From NCBI RefSeq assembly GCF_023282985.1, contig NZ_JAGQDC010000004.1, forward strand, positions 1-64,000: 64,000 nt of DNA. Direction: 5' to 3'. The notes under the pieces are model-generated. The model was given only the letters and a program-made list of their open reading frames with translations. It had not been told where the DNA came from and ran no database searches. Of this stretch, positions 9,965-19,124 are shown one piece after another (the stretch's first letter is position 1; each line of letters starts with the position of its first letter). The translations under genes were made by a program, and so were the position numbers. This DNA is from Serratia silvae. GTDB taxonomy: Bacteria > Pseudomonadota > Gammaproteobacteria > Enterobacterales > Enterobacteriaceae.

Positions 9965-10887
9965 ACTTTCTCAACCTCCGGACGCCCAAGGATACCGGTT
10001 GGCATCACCAGCAACACCACAATCAGCAAAGCGAAGGACACCGCGTCTTTGTATTCGGTGCTCAGATAGGCCGAGGTAAGCGCTTCAGCCACGCCCAGCA
10101 CCAGCCCGCCGATCATCGCCCCAGGAATGCTGCCGATCCCGCCCAGTACCGCAGCGGTGAAGGCTTTCATCCCGGCCATAAAGCCGATGTAAGGGTTGAT
10201 CACGCCGTAGAACTGGCCGAGCAGCACACCCGCCACCGCCGCCATTACCGCGCCGATCACGAAAGTGAGCGAAATCACCCGGTCGGTATTGATGCCCAGC
10301 AAGCTGGCCATCTTCAAATCTTCCGCACAGGCACGGCAGGCGCGGCCCATACGCGAATAACGGATAAACATCGTCAGTGCCAGCATCGCCAGGAAGGTGA
10401 CCACCCAGATGATGAGCTGCATGGTGCTGATGGTCGCGGAAAAGCCGTTGCTCTCACCCAGCACCCATTGGCCGGTGACCAGGCTTGGCAGCGCCACATC
10501 ACGCGAACCCTGCGTCAGGCTGACGTAGTTTTGCAGGAATATCGACATCCCGATGGCGGAAATCAGCGCAATCAGGCGCTTGGAGTTACGCACCGGTTTG
10601 TAGGCCACGCGCTCAATGCTCCAGCCATAGGCGCTGGCAATCACGATCGACACCAGGAACGCTGCACCGATCAGCAGCCAACCCACGTCGATGCCGATCA
10701 TCATCAGGGCGGCGATCACGATAAAGGAGACATAGCTGCCGATCATATACACCTCGCCGTGGGCGAAGTTGATCATGCCGATAATGCCGTAGACCATGGT
10801 GTAACCGATGGCGATCAATGCATAGGTGCTGCCCAGCGTCACGCCGTTGAACATCTGCTGCAGAAAATAGAGAAACTGCTCTGACAT
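9961..10887 (-). CDS. livH: Branched-chain amino acid ABC transporter permease LivH
   Basis: A 308-residue permease partner of LivM. The start [20 protein letters not shown] agrees with E. coli LivH; a GTG six codons upstream is possible, but the ATG at 10887 has the better-spaced AGGG. The signature [21 protein letters not shown] is near residue 28, and the coupling loop [20 protein letters not shown] is near 190. An internally deleted ERIC sits between livK and livH and may form a 3' stabilising hairpin for livK mRNA. Confidence 0.95.
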   Translation of the reverse strand: MSEQFLYFLQQMFNGVTLGSTYALIAIGYTMVYGIIGMINFAHGEVYMIGSYVSFIVIAALMMIGIDVGWLLIGAAFLVSIVIASAYGWSIERVAYKPVRNSKRLIALISAIGMSIFLQNYVSLTQGSRDVALPSLVTGQWVLGESNGFSATISTMQLIIWVVTFLAMLALTMFIRYSRMGRACRACAEDLKMASLLGINTDRVISLTFVIGAVMAAVAGVLLGQFYGVINPYIGFMAGMKAFTAAVLGGIGSIPGAMIGGLVLGVAEALTSAYLSTEYKDAVSFALLIVVLLVMPTGILGRPEVEKV

Positions 10888-10945
10888 ACTCTGACCCTTG
10901 GCCACGTTTTTATATTGCAGCTTGGAATAAAAAAAACAGGAACGA

Positions 10946-11027
10946 TATACCCTATGAATTTCACGTTGCAGCTAGGCGGCAAACGGGTGCACCCAACAAC
11001 GCTGCAACGTGAAAGACGACGGGTATA
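10946..11027. repeat. Internally deleted ERIC (copy 3) between livK and livH
   Basis: An 82-bp element keeps both ERIC ends (TATACCCTATGAATTTCACG ... CGTGAAAGACGACGGGTATA) but lacks the central AGCTTAC/GTAAGTGACTGGGG arm, leaving a short hairpin. It starts on the base next to the livK TAA stop. The terminal stems have co-varied (TTTCACGTTGCAGC with GCAACGTGAAA), so pairing is kept even though the core is lost. Confidence 0.85.
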
Positions 11028-12143
11028 TTATTTAATCGGCGTTGATGAGCCGTCGGCATGCCATTCAAACACCCCGAACTCGAAGCCTTTCAGATCGCCT
11101 TTGTCATCCCAGCTCAGTGGGCCCATGACGGTTGCCACTGGTTGGCCGGTTTTCAGATCTTTGACGATATCTGCCGGTTCCTGGCTACCGCTACGCTCCA
11201 TCCCGGTGACCAGCGATTGCAGTGCAGCATAGGTGGTCCAGACAAATGGCCCAGTCGGATCCAGCTTCTTGGCTTTTAATGCATCAACCACCGGCTGGTT
11301 GGCTGGCACCTGATCGTAGCGTTTTGGCAGCGTTACCAACATGCCTTCAGACGCGGCACCGGCGATGTTGGACAGCGAGGAGTTACCCACACCTTCTGGC
11401 CCCATGAAGCGAGTAGTCATGCCCGCTTGTTTGGCCTGACGCAGGATCTGCCCCATCTCCGGGTAGTAACCGCCGAAGTAGACGAAATCGACGTTTTCTT
11501 TCTTCAGGCGAGCCACCAGGGTAGAGAAATCTTTGTCGCCAGCGGTGATGCCTTCAAACATCACTACGTCGGTACCCTGTTTTTTCAGGCTGTCACGCAC
11601 TGAACGCGCCAGGCCCTCACCGTATTGCTGTTTGTCGTGAACCACGGCGATGCGTTTGGGTTTAATCTCGTTGAGGATATAGCTGGCAGCCGTTGGGCCT
11701 TGATCGGAATCCAGGCCAGTGGTGCGCAGGATCATCTTGTAACCACGGGTGGTCAGATCGGCGTTGGTCGCCGCCGGGGTGATCATGATCACGCCTTCGT
11801 CTTCATAGATGTCGGAAGCCGGCTGAGTCGAAGAAGAGCACAGGTGGCCGATCACGTAGCGGATCCCGTCATTGATGACCTTGTTGGCCACCGCCACCGC
11901 CTGTTTTGGGTCACAGGCATCGTCATACTCTACCGCCACCAGCTTATCGCCCTTGATACCACCTTTGGCGTTGATATCGGCAATTGCCTGACGCGCACCA
12001 GTGAACTCCATATCACCATACTGCGCTACCGGGCCGGACATGGCACCCACTACGGCAATCTTGATGTCTTTTGCCACAGCGACATGGCCGATAGCCATCG
12101 CGATACAACCGGCCAGCAGCGCTTTACCCTTTGTTAATTTCAT
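11028..12143 (-). CDS. livK: Periplasmic branched-chain amino acid/leucine binding protein LivK/LivJ
   Basis: Substrate-binding protein of the Liv importer, 371 residues, with signal peptide [20 protein letters not shown] to about VAVA. The ligand-pocket blocks [19 protein letters not shown] and [13 protein letters not shown] are intact. I chose ATG 12143 because GGGGA is eight bases upstream; two earlier in-frame ATGs are too close to it. By position (before livH) it is livK, yet the leader ([11 protein letters not shown]) and GPVAQYGD resemble LivJ while [12 protein letters not shown] and [11 protein letters not shown] resemble LivK. No second copy is in the window. A CACAACG stretch close upstream could be a GcvB target. 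Confidence 0.93.
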   Translation of the reverse strand: MKLTKGKALLAGCIAMAIGHVAVAKDIKIAVVGAMSGPVAQYGDMEFTGARQAIADINAKGGIKGDKLVAVEYDDACDPKQAVAVANKVINDGIRYVIGHLCSSSTQPASDIYEDEGVIMITPAATNADLTTRGYKMILRTTGLDSDQGPTAASYILNEIKPKRIAVVHDKQQYGEGLARSVRDSLKKQGTDVVMFEGITAGDKDFSTLVARLKKENVDFVYFGGYYPEMGQILRQAKQAGMTTRFMGPEGVGNSSLSNIAGAASEGMLVTLPKRYDQVPANQPVVDALKAKKLDPTGPFVWTTYAALQSLVTGMERSGSQEPADIVKDLKTGQPVATVMGPLSWDDKGDLKGFEFGVFEWHADGSSTPIK

Positions 12144-12605
12144 CCGCATATTCCCCATCTGTCGTTGTGAGTAAGTCCGTTGTTTTTGTCACACCTAATC
12201 ATTGTTTCTACCGGCTGAATTGCAAGTTACTGCTCATGGCTGCGGCCTGAAAAACGGCGGTAGAACGCTTTTATCTATAAGTAATAATGATTTAGGTACA
12301 TTTGCGACAATATTTTCTAATAAGACTTTATTTTTCATGTCATTAAACAGGAGTTTTCTTCTGCAAAGCAACTCACAATGTCAGAAACAAGCGGTGTAAA
12401 CAGCATAAAATCCGGATTAATTCTGCGCTATTTCGCACAAGGAACAGCAAGATATGCTGGTTAACACGTCCTTAACCAATCGTTTACTCGGAAAATGCCC
12501 ACGGCAAAAAACATTTTGCACAGGACACGTATAGAAAAACTTACACAACGCGTTGTGCAAGATCCATTACACTGTCGACATCCCTTATCGGTGCGGAAAT
12601 CCGGC
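12144..12605. promoter_or_regulatory. livK-panM divergent intergenic region
   Basis: A 462-bp non-coding stretch. The livK side is AT-rich (12280-12340) with TATAGAT-like sequence, fitting an Lrp-type control region, though no single promoter is clear. On the panM side there is a perfect 14-bp palindrome, CACAACGCGTTGTG, at 12544-12557. No convincing gene lies in the gap; an in-frame extension upstream of panM has no ribosome site. Confidence 0.5.
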
Positions 12606-12998
12606 ATGAAACTGACCATTGAACGCTTGACCAGCTTGTCCCCGCAAGACCTTATCGACCTTGGTAAAATCTGGCCGCATCAACAGCCTGCGCAGTGGCT
12701 AAGCTGGCTGGAAGATGGCAAGGCACTGTTTGCCGCCCGGTTTAACGAGCGGCTACTGGGGGCAGTAAAAATAAAGATAGAGGGCCAGAGCGCCCAATTG
12801 CACGATCTGCTCGTGCGCGAAGTGACACGCCGCCGAGGTGTAGGGCTGTATCTGATAGAAGATACCCAACGCCAATTGCCACAGGTGCAACATTGGCAAC
12901 TGGCTACTGCCGGGTTAGCCGCACGTGAACGTGGTGAGGTCGGCAACTTTATGCGCGCCTGCGGCTTTCAGCCTCAGGGCGATTGCTGGCAAAAATGA
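12606..12998 (+). CDS. panM: PanM (PanZ) acetyltransferase-fold activator of PanD
   Basis: PanM promotes maturation of pro-PanD into active aspartate decarboxylase and senses coenzyme A, controlling pantothenate synthesis. The 130-residue protein begins MKLTIERLTSLSPQDLIDLG, close to E. coli PanZ. It shows the GNAT acetyl-CoA loop VREVTRRRGVGLYLIED near residue 62 and ends GFQPQGDCWQK. The ATG at 12606 is the family start. Its TGA overlaps the next ATG (ATGA), so it heads a coupled three-gene unit with the DUF3142 pair. Confidence 0.92.
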   Translation: MKLTIERLTSLSPQDLIDLGKIWPHQQPAQWLSWLEDGKALFAARFNERLLGAVKIKIEGQSAQLHDLLVREVTRRRGVGLYLIEDTQRQLPQVQHWQLATAGLAARERGEVGNFMRACGFQPQGDCWQK

Positions 12999-14212
12999 AA
13001 CGTTGGATAGCTCTGATCGTCATTATGCTGCTCGCAGTCATGGCCTGGTTTGCAGGGCGCTACCAGGCAATCAATCTTCATCAACCTTGGGATCAGCAGG
13101 CCTACGTTTGGCAAAGGGTGTGGACACCTCAACATGCCGAGGCGCTGGCCGCCAGCCATGATCTGTTTGCTACCCTGCGCGTGTTGGGTTTGCAGGTGCA
13201 TCCGCGTGAGGGTTTCCGGGAAATCACGGTCAATACTGCCCTGCTCAAACAGGATGGCCGCCCGCTATGGCTAGTGGTACGGCTAGACGGGCAATTGATG
13301 CAGTTGGATGAGGCCGCCATCTATGCACGTCTGCAGCAACAGCTGCAACGCTGGCAGGCGGCGGGTTTACCGGTAATTGGCGTGGAGATCGACCATGACG
13401 CCGCCACCGCACGGCTGCCCGAATATCAAAAATTCTTGCGCCAACTCCGCCAATGGCTTCCCCCTTCACTACAGCTTGGCATCACCGCCCTGCCCGCCTG
13501 GATCCGCTCCCCGGCGCTGCCCGGCGTGCTGCAACAGGTAGACAGCTCGGTGCTTCAGGTACATGCGGTGCTCTCCCCCACCCAAGGTTTATTCGACGAC
13601 CAGTTGGCGCTGGAGTGGACACGCCAGTATGCGCGCCTTAGCCCTAAGCCCTTCCGTATCGCCTTACCAGCCTACGGTATGGCTCTGATAGGGTTCGATG
13701 CCCAGGGAGCTATGGTTGAAAGCGAAGTTTCGCAGCGCGTGGCGGGCAATACCCAGGAACTGACCGTGGCACCGCAACAGGTTGCCGATTTCTTGCGGCA
13801 GCTAGCACAACGCCCACTACCACATCTGCGCGGCATTATCTGGTTCCGCTTGCCGCTGACAAACGATCGCCGCGCCTGGTCGATGGCGACGCTACGGGCG
13901 GTGATCCAGCATCAGCCATTACTCGCCAACTGGCGGGTGAAATTTTTGCCGCAGCCACAGCAAAATGGGCTGTATGATTTGATTATTGAGAATCAGGGAC
14001 CGGTGGATGCCCCGTTACCCCGTGAAATCCACATTCAGGCTGAAGGTTGCCTGGCCGCAGACGCGGTAGGTCATTACCAGCTGGCAACGCCATCGGAAGC
14101 ACAACGCTTTATCCGCATTAGCGGCGATCAGCTACGAGCAGGGCAATCACGCCCCTTGGGCTGGCTACGCTGCCAACAAATCACGCCAGGAGGCACCCAT
14201 GTCATACCTTGA
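12995..14212 (+). CDS. DUF3142 family membrane-anchored protein
   Basis: A 405-residue protein of unknown function. An N-terminal hydrophobic stretch (WIALIVIMLLAVMAWFAG) is a signal anchor or signal peptide, placing the rest outside the cytoplasm. The block VIGVEIDHDAATARLPEYQK near 127-146, followed by LQLGITALPAWI, is typical of DUF3142, whose alternating strand/helix pattern and acidic strand ends suggest a TIM-barrel, glycoside-hydrolase-like fold. The start overlaps the panM stop (ATGA) and the end overlaps the next gene by 14 bases, so the three are translationally coupled. Family assignment is from memory of the motif; catalytic activity is not shown. Confidence 0.75.
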   Translation: MKRWIALIVIMLLAVMAWFAGRYQAINLHQPWDQQAYVWQRVWTPQHAEALAASHDLFATLRVLGLQVHPREGFREITVNTALLKQDGRPLWLVVRLDGQLMQLDEAAIYARLQQQLQRWQAAGLPVIGVEIDHDAATARLPEYQKFLRQLRQWLPPSLQLGITALPAWIRSPALPGVLQQVDSSVLQVHAVLSPTQGLFDDQLALEWTRQYARLSPKPFRIALPAYGMALIGFDAQGAMVESEVSQRVAGNTQELTVAPQQVADFLRQLAQRPLPHLRGIIWFRLPLTNDRRAWSMATLRAVIQHQPLLANWRVKFLPQPQQNGLYDLIIENQGPVDAPLPREIHIQAEGCLAADAVGHYQLATPSEAQRFIRISGDQLRAGQSRPLGWLRCQQITPGGTHVIP

Positions 14213-16274
14213 TTTGCACACAGCAGGGCACGGTCGCCGTGCGCTTCCGTTAGCATCCCTGATCGCTGCGGCACTGATGATGCCGCTGAGCGGCCAGGCC
14301 TGTGGGCCAGACTTCCCCAACCGCCTGCTGGTTAACCGCAACGGCACCCTGCTGTATATGCCTGAGGGCAACTTCGCTTTCGAAGCCAGCCGTCTGGTGC
14401 CGGTAGATCCACAGTTGCCACGCTGGCAGGCTCCGGCCCCGACGACACCGCCAAAACCGATGCCCCTCTCGCCAGAACAGCAAGCCATTGCCCAGATGCG
14501 GGCGACACAGACCGTAGAGGAAGCCGACGCGGTGAATGCGCAAGGGCTATCTAATGCCGCACGCTTATATACGCTGGGGGCGGTAGCCTTTACCGCAGAA
14601 GATCCTCGGGCGTCGCAATATTTCCAGCAGGTGTTGGCGTTGCCAGCCGCCGAGCAGGAAGTATGGGGGTTACGGGCACAATACTCGCTTGGCCGCCTGC
14701 TGATGGGCGATCATGGCACGCCGGAAAACGAATCCGGTAGCGAGCCGGTGGTGAAACATCCGGAGAAAGCTCAGCTTGAGCAGGCCTTGGCCGCCTTCCA
14801 ACAGGTGATCGACCAGGTGAAAAGTGGCACCGCCGATCCCGATCAACTGGCGCTGAGTAGCCTGGGCCAGCAAGCACGTATTCATTTGTGGCTCGGGGAA
14901 ATCGCTCCGGCGGCACAGCTATATGCTCAGCAGGCCGCCCAGGGCGATCCCGATGGCGGTCTCTCGCTGCAGTACATCTCCACCTATCTGGTCAACCCGC
15001 AACATGTAGAGGCGTTAAAACAGGCCATTCACGATCCGTTGGTGCAGCAGTTGGTCACCATTGAGCTGTTCGCCCGCAGCAGTAATCTGGAGATGTCCGG
15101 CATCATTAACGGTGAGACCGGCGCCAAACAGCTTGTCGATCAGACCCTGACGCTGCTCAATGACTCGGTTAAAAGCGGTTTCACCGGTAGCGACCGGCTG
15201 GCGGCGCTGGCCTATCGTTCCGGGCAATATGTCATGGCGGCCAACCTGCTGAAAAATGCGGGTGATGGCGGTTTAGCCTGGTGGTTACGTGCCAAAATGG
15301 CCCTGCGTGATGGTGATGTGAAAGCCGCCACTGCCGCCTATGCCAAAGCCGCTGCCGCATTCCCAACGGATGAAAGCTGGGGGGAGCAACGTAACGAAGA
15401 CTTCGCAGCCGAAATGATCGTGCCGGATTGCCGGGTTGCCGGCGAGCAGGCCATTCTGGCGCTGAACCGTGGCGACTATCTGCAAGCGATGGATCTGATG
15501 TATCGCGGTAAAGAAAACTACTGGGCAGACGTGGCGGATATCGCCGAGCGGGTGCTGACGGTCGATGAGCTGAAAGGCTTTGTGGATAAGCATGCACCAG
15601 CGCCCACCACGCCGCTCAAGCCGGTCAAACCCGACGAATACAATGGCGAGCGGATCACCCAAGAGGTTCAACTGCGTGAATTGCTGGCACGGCGCATGAT
15701 GCGCGCTGGCCGCTATGAGGAGGCGGTGAACTACTTTGCCATTCCGAACTACCGCCAAGCGGCGCAGGACTTTGCCAACCTGATGAAAGCGGCGAAGGAT
15801 AAATCGGCAGATAAGAACGCACGCGCCAAAAGCTACTATCAGGCGGCGGCGCTATTGCGCTCGCAGGGGTTGGATTTCACCAGTTACGAAATGACGCCGG
15901 ATTACAATATTTATGGCGCGGGGTATTCCTATCTGGGGGATGCTTTCAACACCAAGGATATCAAAGACAAGAGTTGGATCAGCGCGGCGGAAGCGGCACG
16001 GGCCAAGAAATCGTTGCCAGATGCGGATAACCGTTTCCTGCATTACCGCTGGCAGGCGGTGGATCTGGCGCAAAAGGCCGCCGACCTGTTGCCACCGAAA
16101 AGCCAGGCCTATGCCGCCGTATTGTGTAATGCCGCAGGTTGGGTGATAGCCCGCGACGCCAAGACCGGCCGGGCGCTGTATCAGCGCTATATCAAGAACG
16201 GCACCCAGTTTGATTGGGGAACCAAGTTTGGCTACAACTGCCCGGCACCGGAGTTTGATACCGCAACCAACTAA
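14199..16274 (+). CDS. Large secreted helical-repeat-like protein, partner of DUF3142 gene
   Basis: A 691-residue protein with an N-terminal signal sequence (LPLASLIAAALMMPLSGQA) ending before CGPDFPNRLL; the Cys follows a poor lipobox, so it may be a lipoprotein or a soluble periplasmic protein. The rest is alanine-rich and helical, with repeated A-xx-Y/F spacing (ARLYTLGAVAF, AQYSLGRLL, AARIYAQQAA-like, KSYYQAAALL), consistent with TPR/SEL1-like repeats. GGAGG sits just before ATG 14199. It overlaps the DUF3142 gene by 14 bases. I cannot assign a function. A terminator follows at once, before convergent rpoH. Confidence 0.72.
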   Translation: MSYLDLHTAGHGRRALPLASLIAAALMMPLSGQACGPDFPNRLLVNRNGTLLYMPEGNFAFEASRLVPVDPQLPRWQAPAPTTPPKPMPLSPEQQAIAQMRATQTVEEADAVNAQGLSNAARLYTLGAVAFTAEDPRASQYFQQVLALPAAEQEVWGLRAQYSLGRLLMGDHGTPENESGSEPVVKHPEKAQLEQALAAFQQVIDQVKSGTADPDQLALSSLGQQARIHLWLGEIAPAAQLYAQQAAQGDPDGGLSLQYISTYLVNPQHVEALKQAIHDPLVQQLVTIELFARSSNLEMSGIINGETGAKQLVDQTLTLLNDSVKSGFTGSDRLAALAYRSGQYVMAANLLKNAGDGGLAWWLRAKMALRDGDVKAATAAYAKAAAAFPTDESWGEQRNEDFAAEMIVPDCRVAGEQAILALNRGDYLQAMDLMYRGKENYWADVADIAERVLTVDELKGFVDKHAPAPTTPLKPVKPDEYNGERITQEVQLRELLARRMMRAGRYEEAVNYFAIPNYRQAAQDFANLMKAAKDKSADKNARAKSYYQAAALLRSQGLDFTSYEMTPDYNIYGAGYSYLGDAFNTKDIKDKSWISAAEAARAKKSLPDADNRFLHYRWQAVDLAQKAADLLPPKSQAYAAVLCNAAGWVIARDAKTGRALYQRYIKNGTQFDWGTKFGYNCPAPEFDTATN

Positions 16275-16286
16275 CTACAAAAACAG

Positions 16287-16310
16287 AAAAGCCCGGCTTG
16301 CCGGGCTTTT
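16287..16310. terminator. Bidirectional terminator between secreted-protein gene and rpoH
   Basis: AAAAGCCCGGC TT GCCGGGCTTTT is a perfect stem with A- and T-runs on either side, able to stop both the panM-DUF3142 operon (+) and rpoH (-). Confidence 0.9.
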
Positions 16311-16332
16311 CGAGCGTTAAGCACTGTCAATA

Positions 16333-17190
16333 TCAGGCTTCGATCGCCATCTTCAATTTCTTCATGGCGTTCTTTTCAAGCTGGCGCACACGCTCGGCGG
16401 AAACGCCGTACTGATCGGCCAGCTCCTGCAGGGTGGACTTGTTGTCGTCGTCCAACCAGCGGGCGCGAATGATATGCTGGCTGCGCTCGTCCAGACCTTC
16501 CAGCGCGTAGGCCAGTTTGTCTGCGGCGTTGCTTTCCCAGTTATCTTCTTCGATCCCTTCGGCAAAGTCCGAGCTTTTATCCTGCAAATAGAGCATCGGT
16601 GCCATGGCATGACCGTCACGCCCTTCGTCTTCCGGCGTTGGGTCAAAGGTCATGTCCTGCGCCGCCATGCGCGACTCCATCTCACGCACGTCTTTGCTGG
16701 TGACACCCAGCTCGCGCGCGACCAGCTCCACTTCATCCTGATTGAACCAGCCCAAGCGCTGCTTGGTTTTACGCAAGTTGAAGAACAGCTTGCGCTGTGC
16801 CTTGGTGGTCGCCACTTTGACGATACGCCAGTTGCGCAGCACGTATTCGTGAATTTCTGCCTTGATCCAATGCACCGCAAAGGATACCAGACGTACGCCA
16901 ACCTCTGGGTTGAAGCGACGCACGGCCTTCATCAGGCCGATATTCCCTTCCTGGATAAGATCTGCCACCGGCAAACCGTACCCTGAATAGTTACGGGCAA
17001 TATGAGCGACAAAGCGCAGGTGAGACAGGATGAGCTGCTTAGCTGCTTCCAGATCGCCCTGATAATGCAGCCGTTCAGCCAGTTCCCGCTCTTCCTCTGC
17101 CGTCAGCATCGGATAGGTGTTGGCTGCCCGCAGGTAGGCTTCCAAGCTGCCCTGTGGGACTAAGGCTAAAGTGCGCATTTCTTTGGTCAT
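16333..17190 (-). CDS. rpoH: Heat-shock sigma factor RpoH (sigma-32)
   Basis: A 285-residue sigma-70 family factor directing transcription of chaperone and protease genes. Region 2 reads [34 protein letters not shown], with region 2.4 [20 protein letters not shown]. The RpoH box ([14 protein letters not shown]) near 130 distinguishes it from other sigmas. Region 4.2 helix-turn-helix is [23 protein letters not shown] sigma-E-type promoter lies about 130 bp upstream. The mRNA start region may be thermo-sensing as in E. coli, which I did not model. Confidence 0.98.
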   Translation of the reverse strand: MTKEMRTLALVPQGSLEAYLRAANTYPMLTAEEERELAERLHYQGDLEAAKQLILSHLRFVAHIARNYSGYGLPVADLIQEGNIGLMKAVRRFNPEVGVRLVSFAVHWIKAEIHEYVLRNWRIVKVATTKAQRKLFFNLRKTKQRLGWFNQDEVELVARELGVTSKDVREMESRMAAQDMTFDPTPEDEGRDGHAMAPMLYLQDKSSDFAEGIEEDNWESNAADKLAYALEGLDERSQHIIRARWLDDDNKSTLQELADQYGVSAERVRQLEKNAMKKLKMAIEA

Positions 17191-17504
17191 TCAAAACCCT
17201 CTCTTGATAAAACTGGTCATGCAGGTGATTTTACGGCGGGGAGCTATTGATCTTGCGGCAGTTGCTGTTGCAAAAGCGGGTCCACACGCCGGGCACCTAA
17301 ACATTTGCTGCAGATTTTGACCGTGCTCAACCCTAAAAGTTCACCGTTTTTCGCACACAGTGCACACGACAATACGCCATGAAAGCTCAGGTTGATTGGG
17401 AATTTGTGCGTTTGAGAAGAGATCGGAGATGTTGATGTCTGGCAGCTCTTCTCCCGCAGCACGGCAACCGGGCCGCAGCAGGAGAAGAGTATACCAAAAA
17501 ATCA
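17191..17504 (-). promoter_or_regulatory. rpoH upstream region
   Basis: A 314-bp stretch between ftsX and rpoH with no credible gene; a short minus-strand frame (17244-17462) has no ribosome site and overlaps promoter sequence. It holds the sigma-E-type promoter listed separately. Other rpoH promoters are expected by analogy with E. coli but I could not place them with confidence. Confidence 0.6.
17316..17342 (-). promoter_or_regulatory. Sigma-E-type rpoH promoter (P3-like)
   Basis: On the minus strand, GAACTT (-35), a 16-bp spacer and TCAAA (-10) match the sigma-E consensus GAACTT-N16-TCTGA except in two -10 bases. E. coli rpoH P3 has the same -35 and spacing. This would couple envelope or extreme heat stress to sigma-32 synthesis. 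Confidence 0.75.
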
Positions 17505-18458
17505 CTATTGTGGTGTAAATCGGCGTAAATGTTGCACGGTAGCCAACCAGGCGGCAATCCAGCCGATCATCGCCGAAATCAGCAGCAGCAGCAGCGCCTC
17601 GTCCCAGCCCAGCCCATGCAGGGTAAAGGTGGTGCCAAACACCTTCGCCACGTTGGTCACTACCGACTCCAGCTTCCACACCAGCGCGCCAGACAGAACC
17701 AACGACAATAACGCGCCGAAGAAGCCGAGCATTGCACCACCGTTGAGGAACGGCCGCAGGATAAAGCCGTCGGTAGCACCGATCAGCTTCATCACGTTGA
17801 TGGTATCGCGACGGCTGAAGATGCTCAGACGCACGCTGTTACCAATCACCAGGAACACCGCTACCACCATCAGTATGCCGATCATCAAGGCCACTTGGCC
17901 CACCAACCCGGTCAACGCCGCCAGGCGGGCAAACCAGCTGTCGTCCATCCTGACTTCATCCACACCCTGCACCGCCGCCACGCGATCGCGCAGGGTGGTG
18001 AGCGTATCGGAACTCTGGAAACTCATCTGCGGTGTGACAATCGCCACGGCTGGCAGCGGGTTTTCTTCCAGCATATCCAGCGCGCCACCAAAGCCAGACC
18101 AGTTGCGGAACTCGCCCCGCGCCTCTTCACGCGACAGGTAGTTCACCTTCTCCACCCCGGCCTCAGCCTTGATGGCATCCAACACTTTAACCGCCGCGTC
18201 ATCGTCGAGGGATTTATCCAGATACACCGTCAGCTGTGGCGTTGGATACCACTGTGTCGCCGCGGTACTGACGTTCTTCCAGACGATGTAGCAAACACTC
18301 GGCAGCGTCAGGGAAATGGCGATGACCATCACAGTCAGCAGCGTTGCCAGCGGTTGGCGCAGCATATCGGCAATGGCGTTCATCCAGGCATAGCGCCACT
18401 GTTCACGCCAGCCACCGCGCAGTGCCTTGCTCTTGGCGGTTTTTGCGTTATTCGCCAT
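17505..18458 (-). CDS. ftsX: Cell-division ABC transporter permease-like FtsX
   Basis: A 317-residue membrane protein with an N-terminal cytoplasmic tail, a first transmembrane segment ([20 protein letters not shown]), a periplasmic domain that in E. coli binds EnvC to trigger septal amidases, then three more membrane segments. The last helices ([20 protein letters not shown]) end in the short RRFTPQ tail. It overlaps ftsE by 11 bases. It is shorter than E. coli FtsX (352) mainly at the N-terminus. Confidence 0.96.
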   Translation of the reverse strand: MANNAKTAKSKALRGGWREQWRYAWMNAIADMLRQPLATLLTVMVIAISLTLPSVCYIVWKNVSTAATQWYPTPQLTVYLDKSLDDDAAVKVLDAIKAEAGVEKVNYLSREEARGEFRNWSGFGGALDMLEENPLPAVAIVTPQMSFQSSDTLTTLRDRVAAVQGVDEVRMDDSWFARLAALTGLVGQVALMIGILMVVAVFLVIGNSVRLSIFSRRDTINVMKLIGATDGFILRPFLNGGAMLGFFGALLSLVLSGALVWKLESVVTNVAKVFGTTFTLHGLGWDEALLLLLISAMIGWIAAWLATVQHLRRFTPQ

Positions 18459-19119
18459 GGTGTGCGCCCCCTACCATACGGCCCTGGCTCAGCGTCAGGA
18501 TGCGATAATTGCGCCGGGCGATCAGCCCGGTGTCGTGGGTTGCCATCAATACCGTCACCCCAACGCGGTTAAATTCTTCAAACAGGCGCAGGATCCCTTC
18601 CGATAGGGCGTCGTCCAGGTTACCGGTCGGTTCGTCCGCCAACAGCACTGCTGGCTTGTTCACCACCGCGCGGGCAATGCCAACGCGTTGTTGCTCACCA
18701 CCGGAAAGCTGAATGGGGAAGTTCTTCGCTTTATCCAGCAGCCCAACCTTGTCCAACGCAGCCGAAACGCGGCGACGGATATCTTCGGTACTGGCCCCGG
18801 CGATGATCAGTGGCATCGCCACGTTGTCATACACCGTACGATCCAGCAGCAGATGGTGATCCTGGAAAATCATGCCGATCTGGCGGCGCAGGAAAGGCAC
18901 CTCGCGGTTTTTCAACCGGCTGATGTCATGCCCGCCAAACCAGATATGACCGGCGCTTGGCCGCTCAATCCCACAAATCAGTTTCAGCAGGGTACTTTTC
19001 CCCGCGCCGGAATGGCCGGTCAGAAACGCCATCTCCGCCGGACGTAGATGAAAATCTACCCCCTGCAGGGCTTGCCGTCCGCCCAGATAAGCTTTACTGA
19101 CCTGTTCAAAGCGAATCAT
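18448..19119 (-). CDS. ftsE: Cell-division ATPase FtsE
   Basis: ATPase partner of FtsX, 223 residues, controlling septal peptidoglycan splitting at the divisome. Walker A is [11 protein letters not shown] near 36, signature [15 protein letters not shown] and Walker [13 protein letters not shown]. The start is ATG 19119 (MIRFEQVSK), five bases after the ftsY stop, with GAGG upstream; a TTG three codons earlier would overlap the ftsY stop codon. Confidence 0.97.
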   Translation of the reverse strand: MIRFEQVSKAYLGGRQALQGVDFHLRPAEMAFLTGHSGAGKSTLLKLICGIERPSAGHIWFGGHDISRLKNREVPFLRRQIGMIFQDHHLLLDRTVYDNVAMPLIIAGASTEDIRRRVSAALDKVGLLDKAKNFPIQLSGGEQQRVGIARAVVNKPAVLLADEPTGNLDDALSEGILRLFEEFNRVGVTVLMATHDTGLIARRNYRILTLSQGRMVGGAHHGE

Positions 19120-19124
19120 CCGTA

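Noticed and set aside
17244-17462. A 72-codon minus-strand frame upstream of rpoH
   Set aside because: It overlaps the sigma-E promoter and lacks a ribosome site; a Cys-x2-Cys pattern is probably chance.
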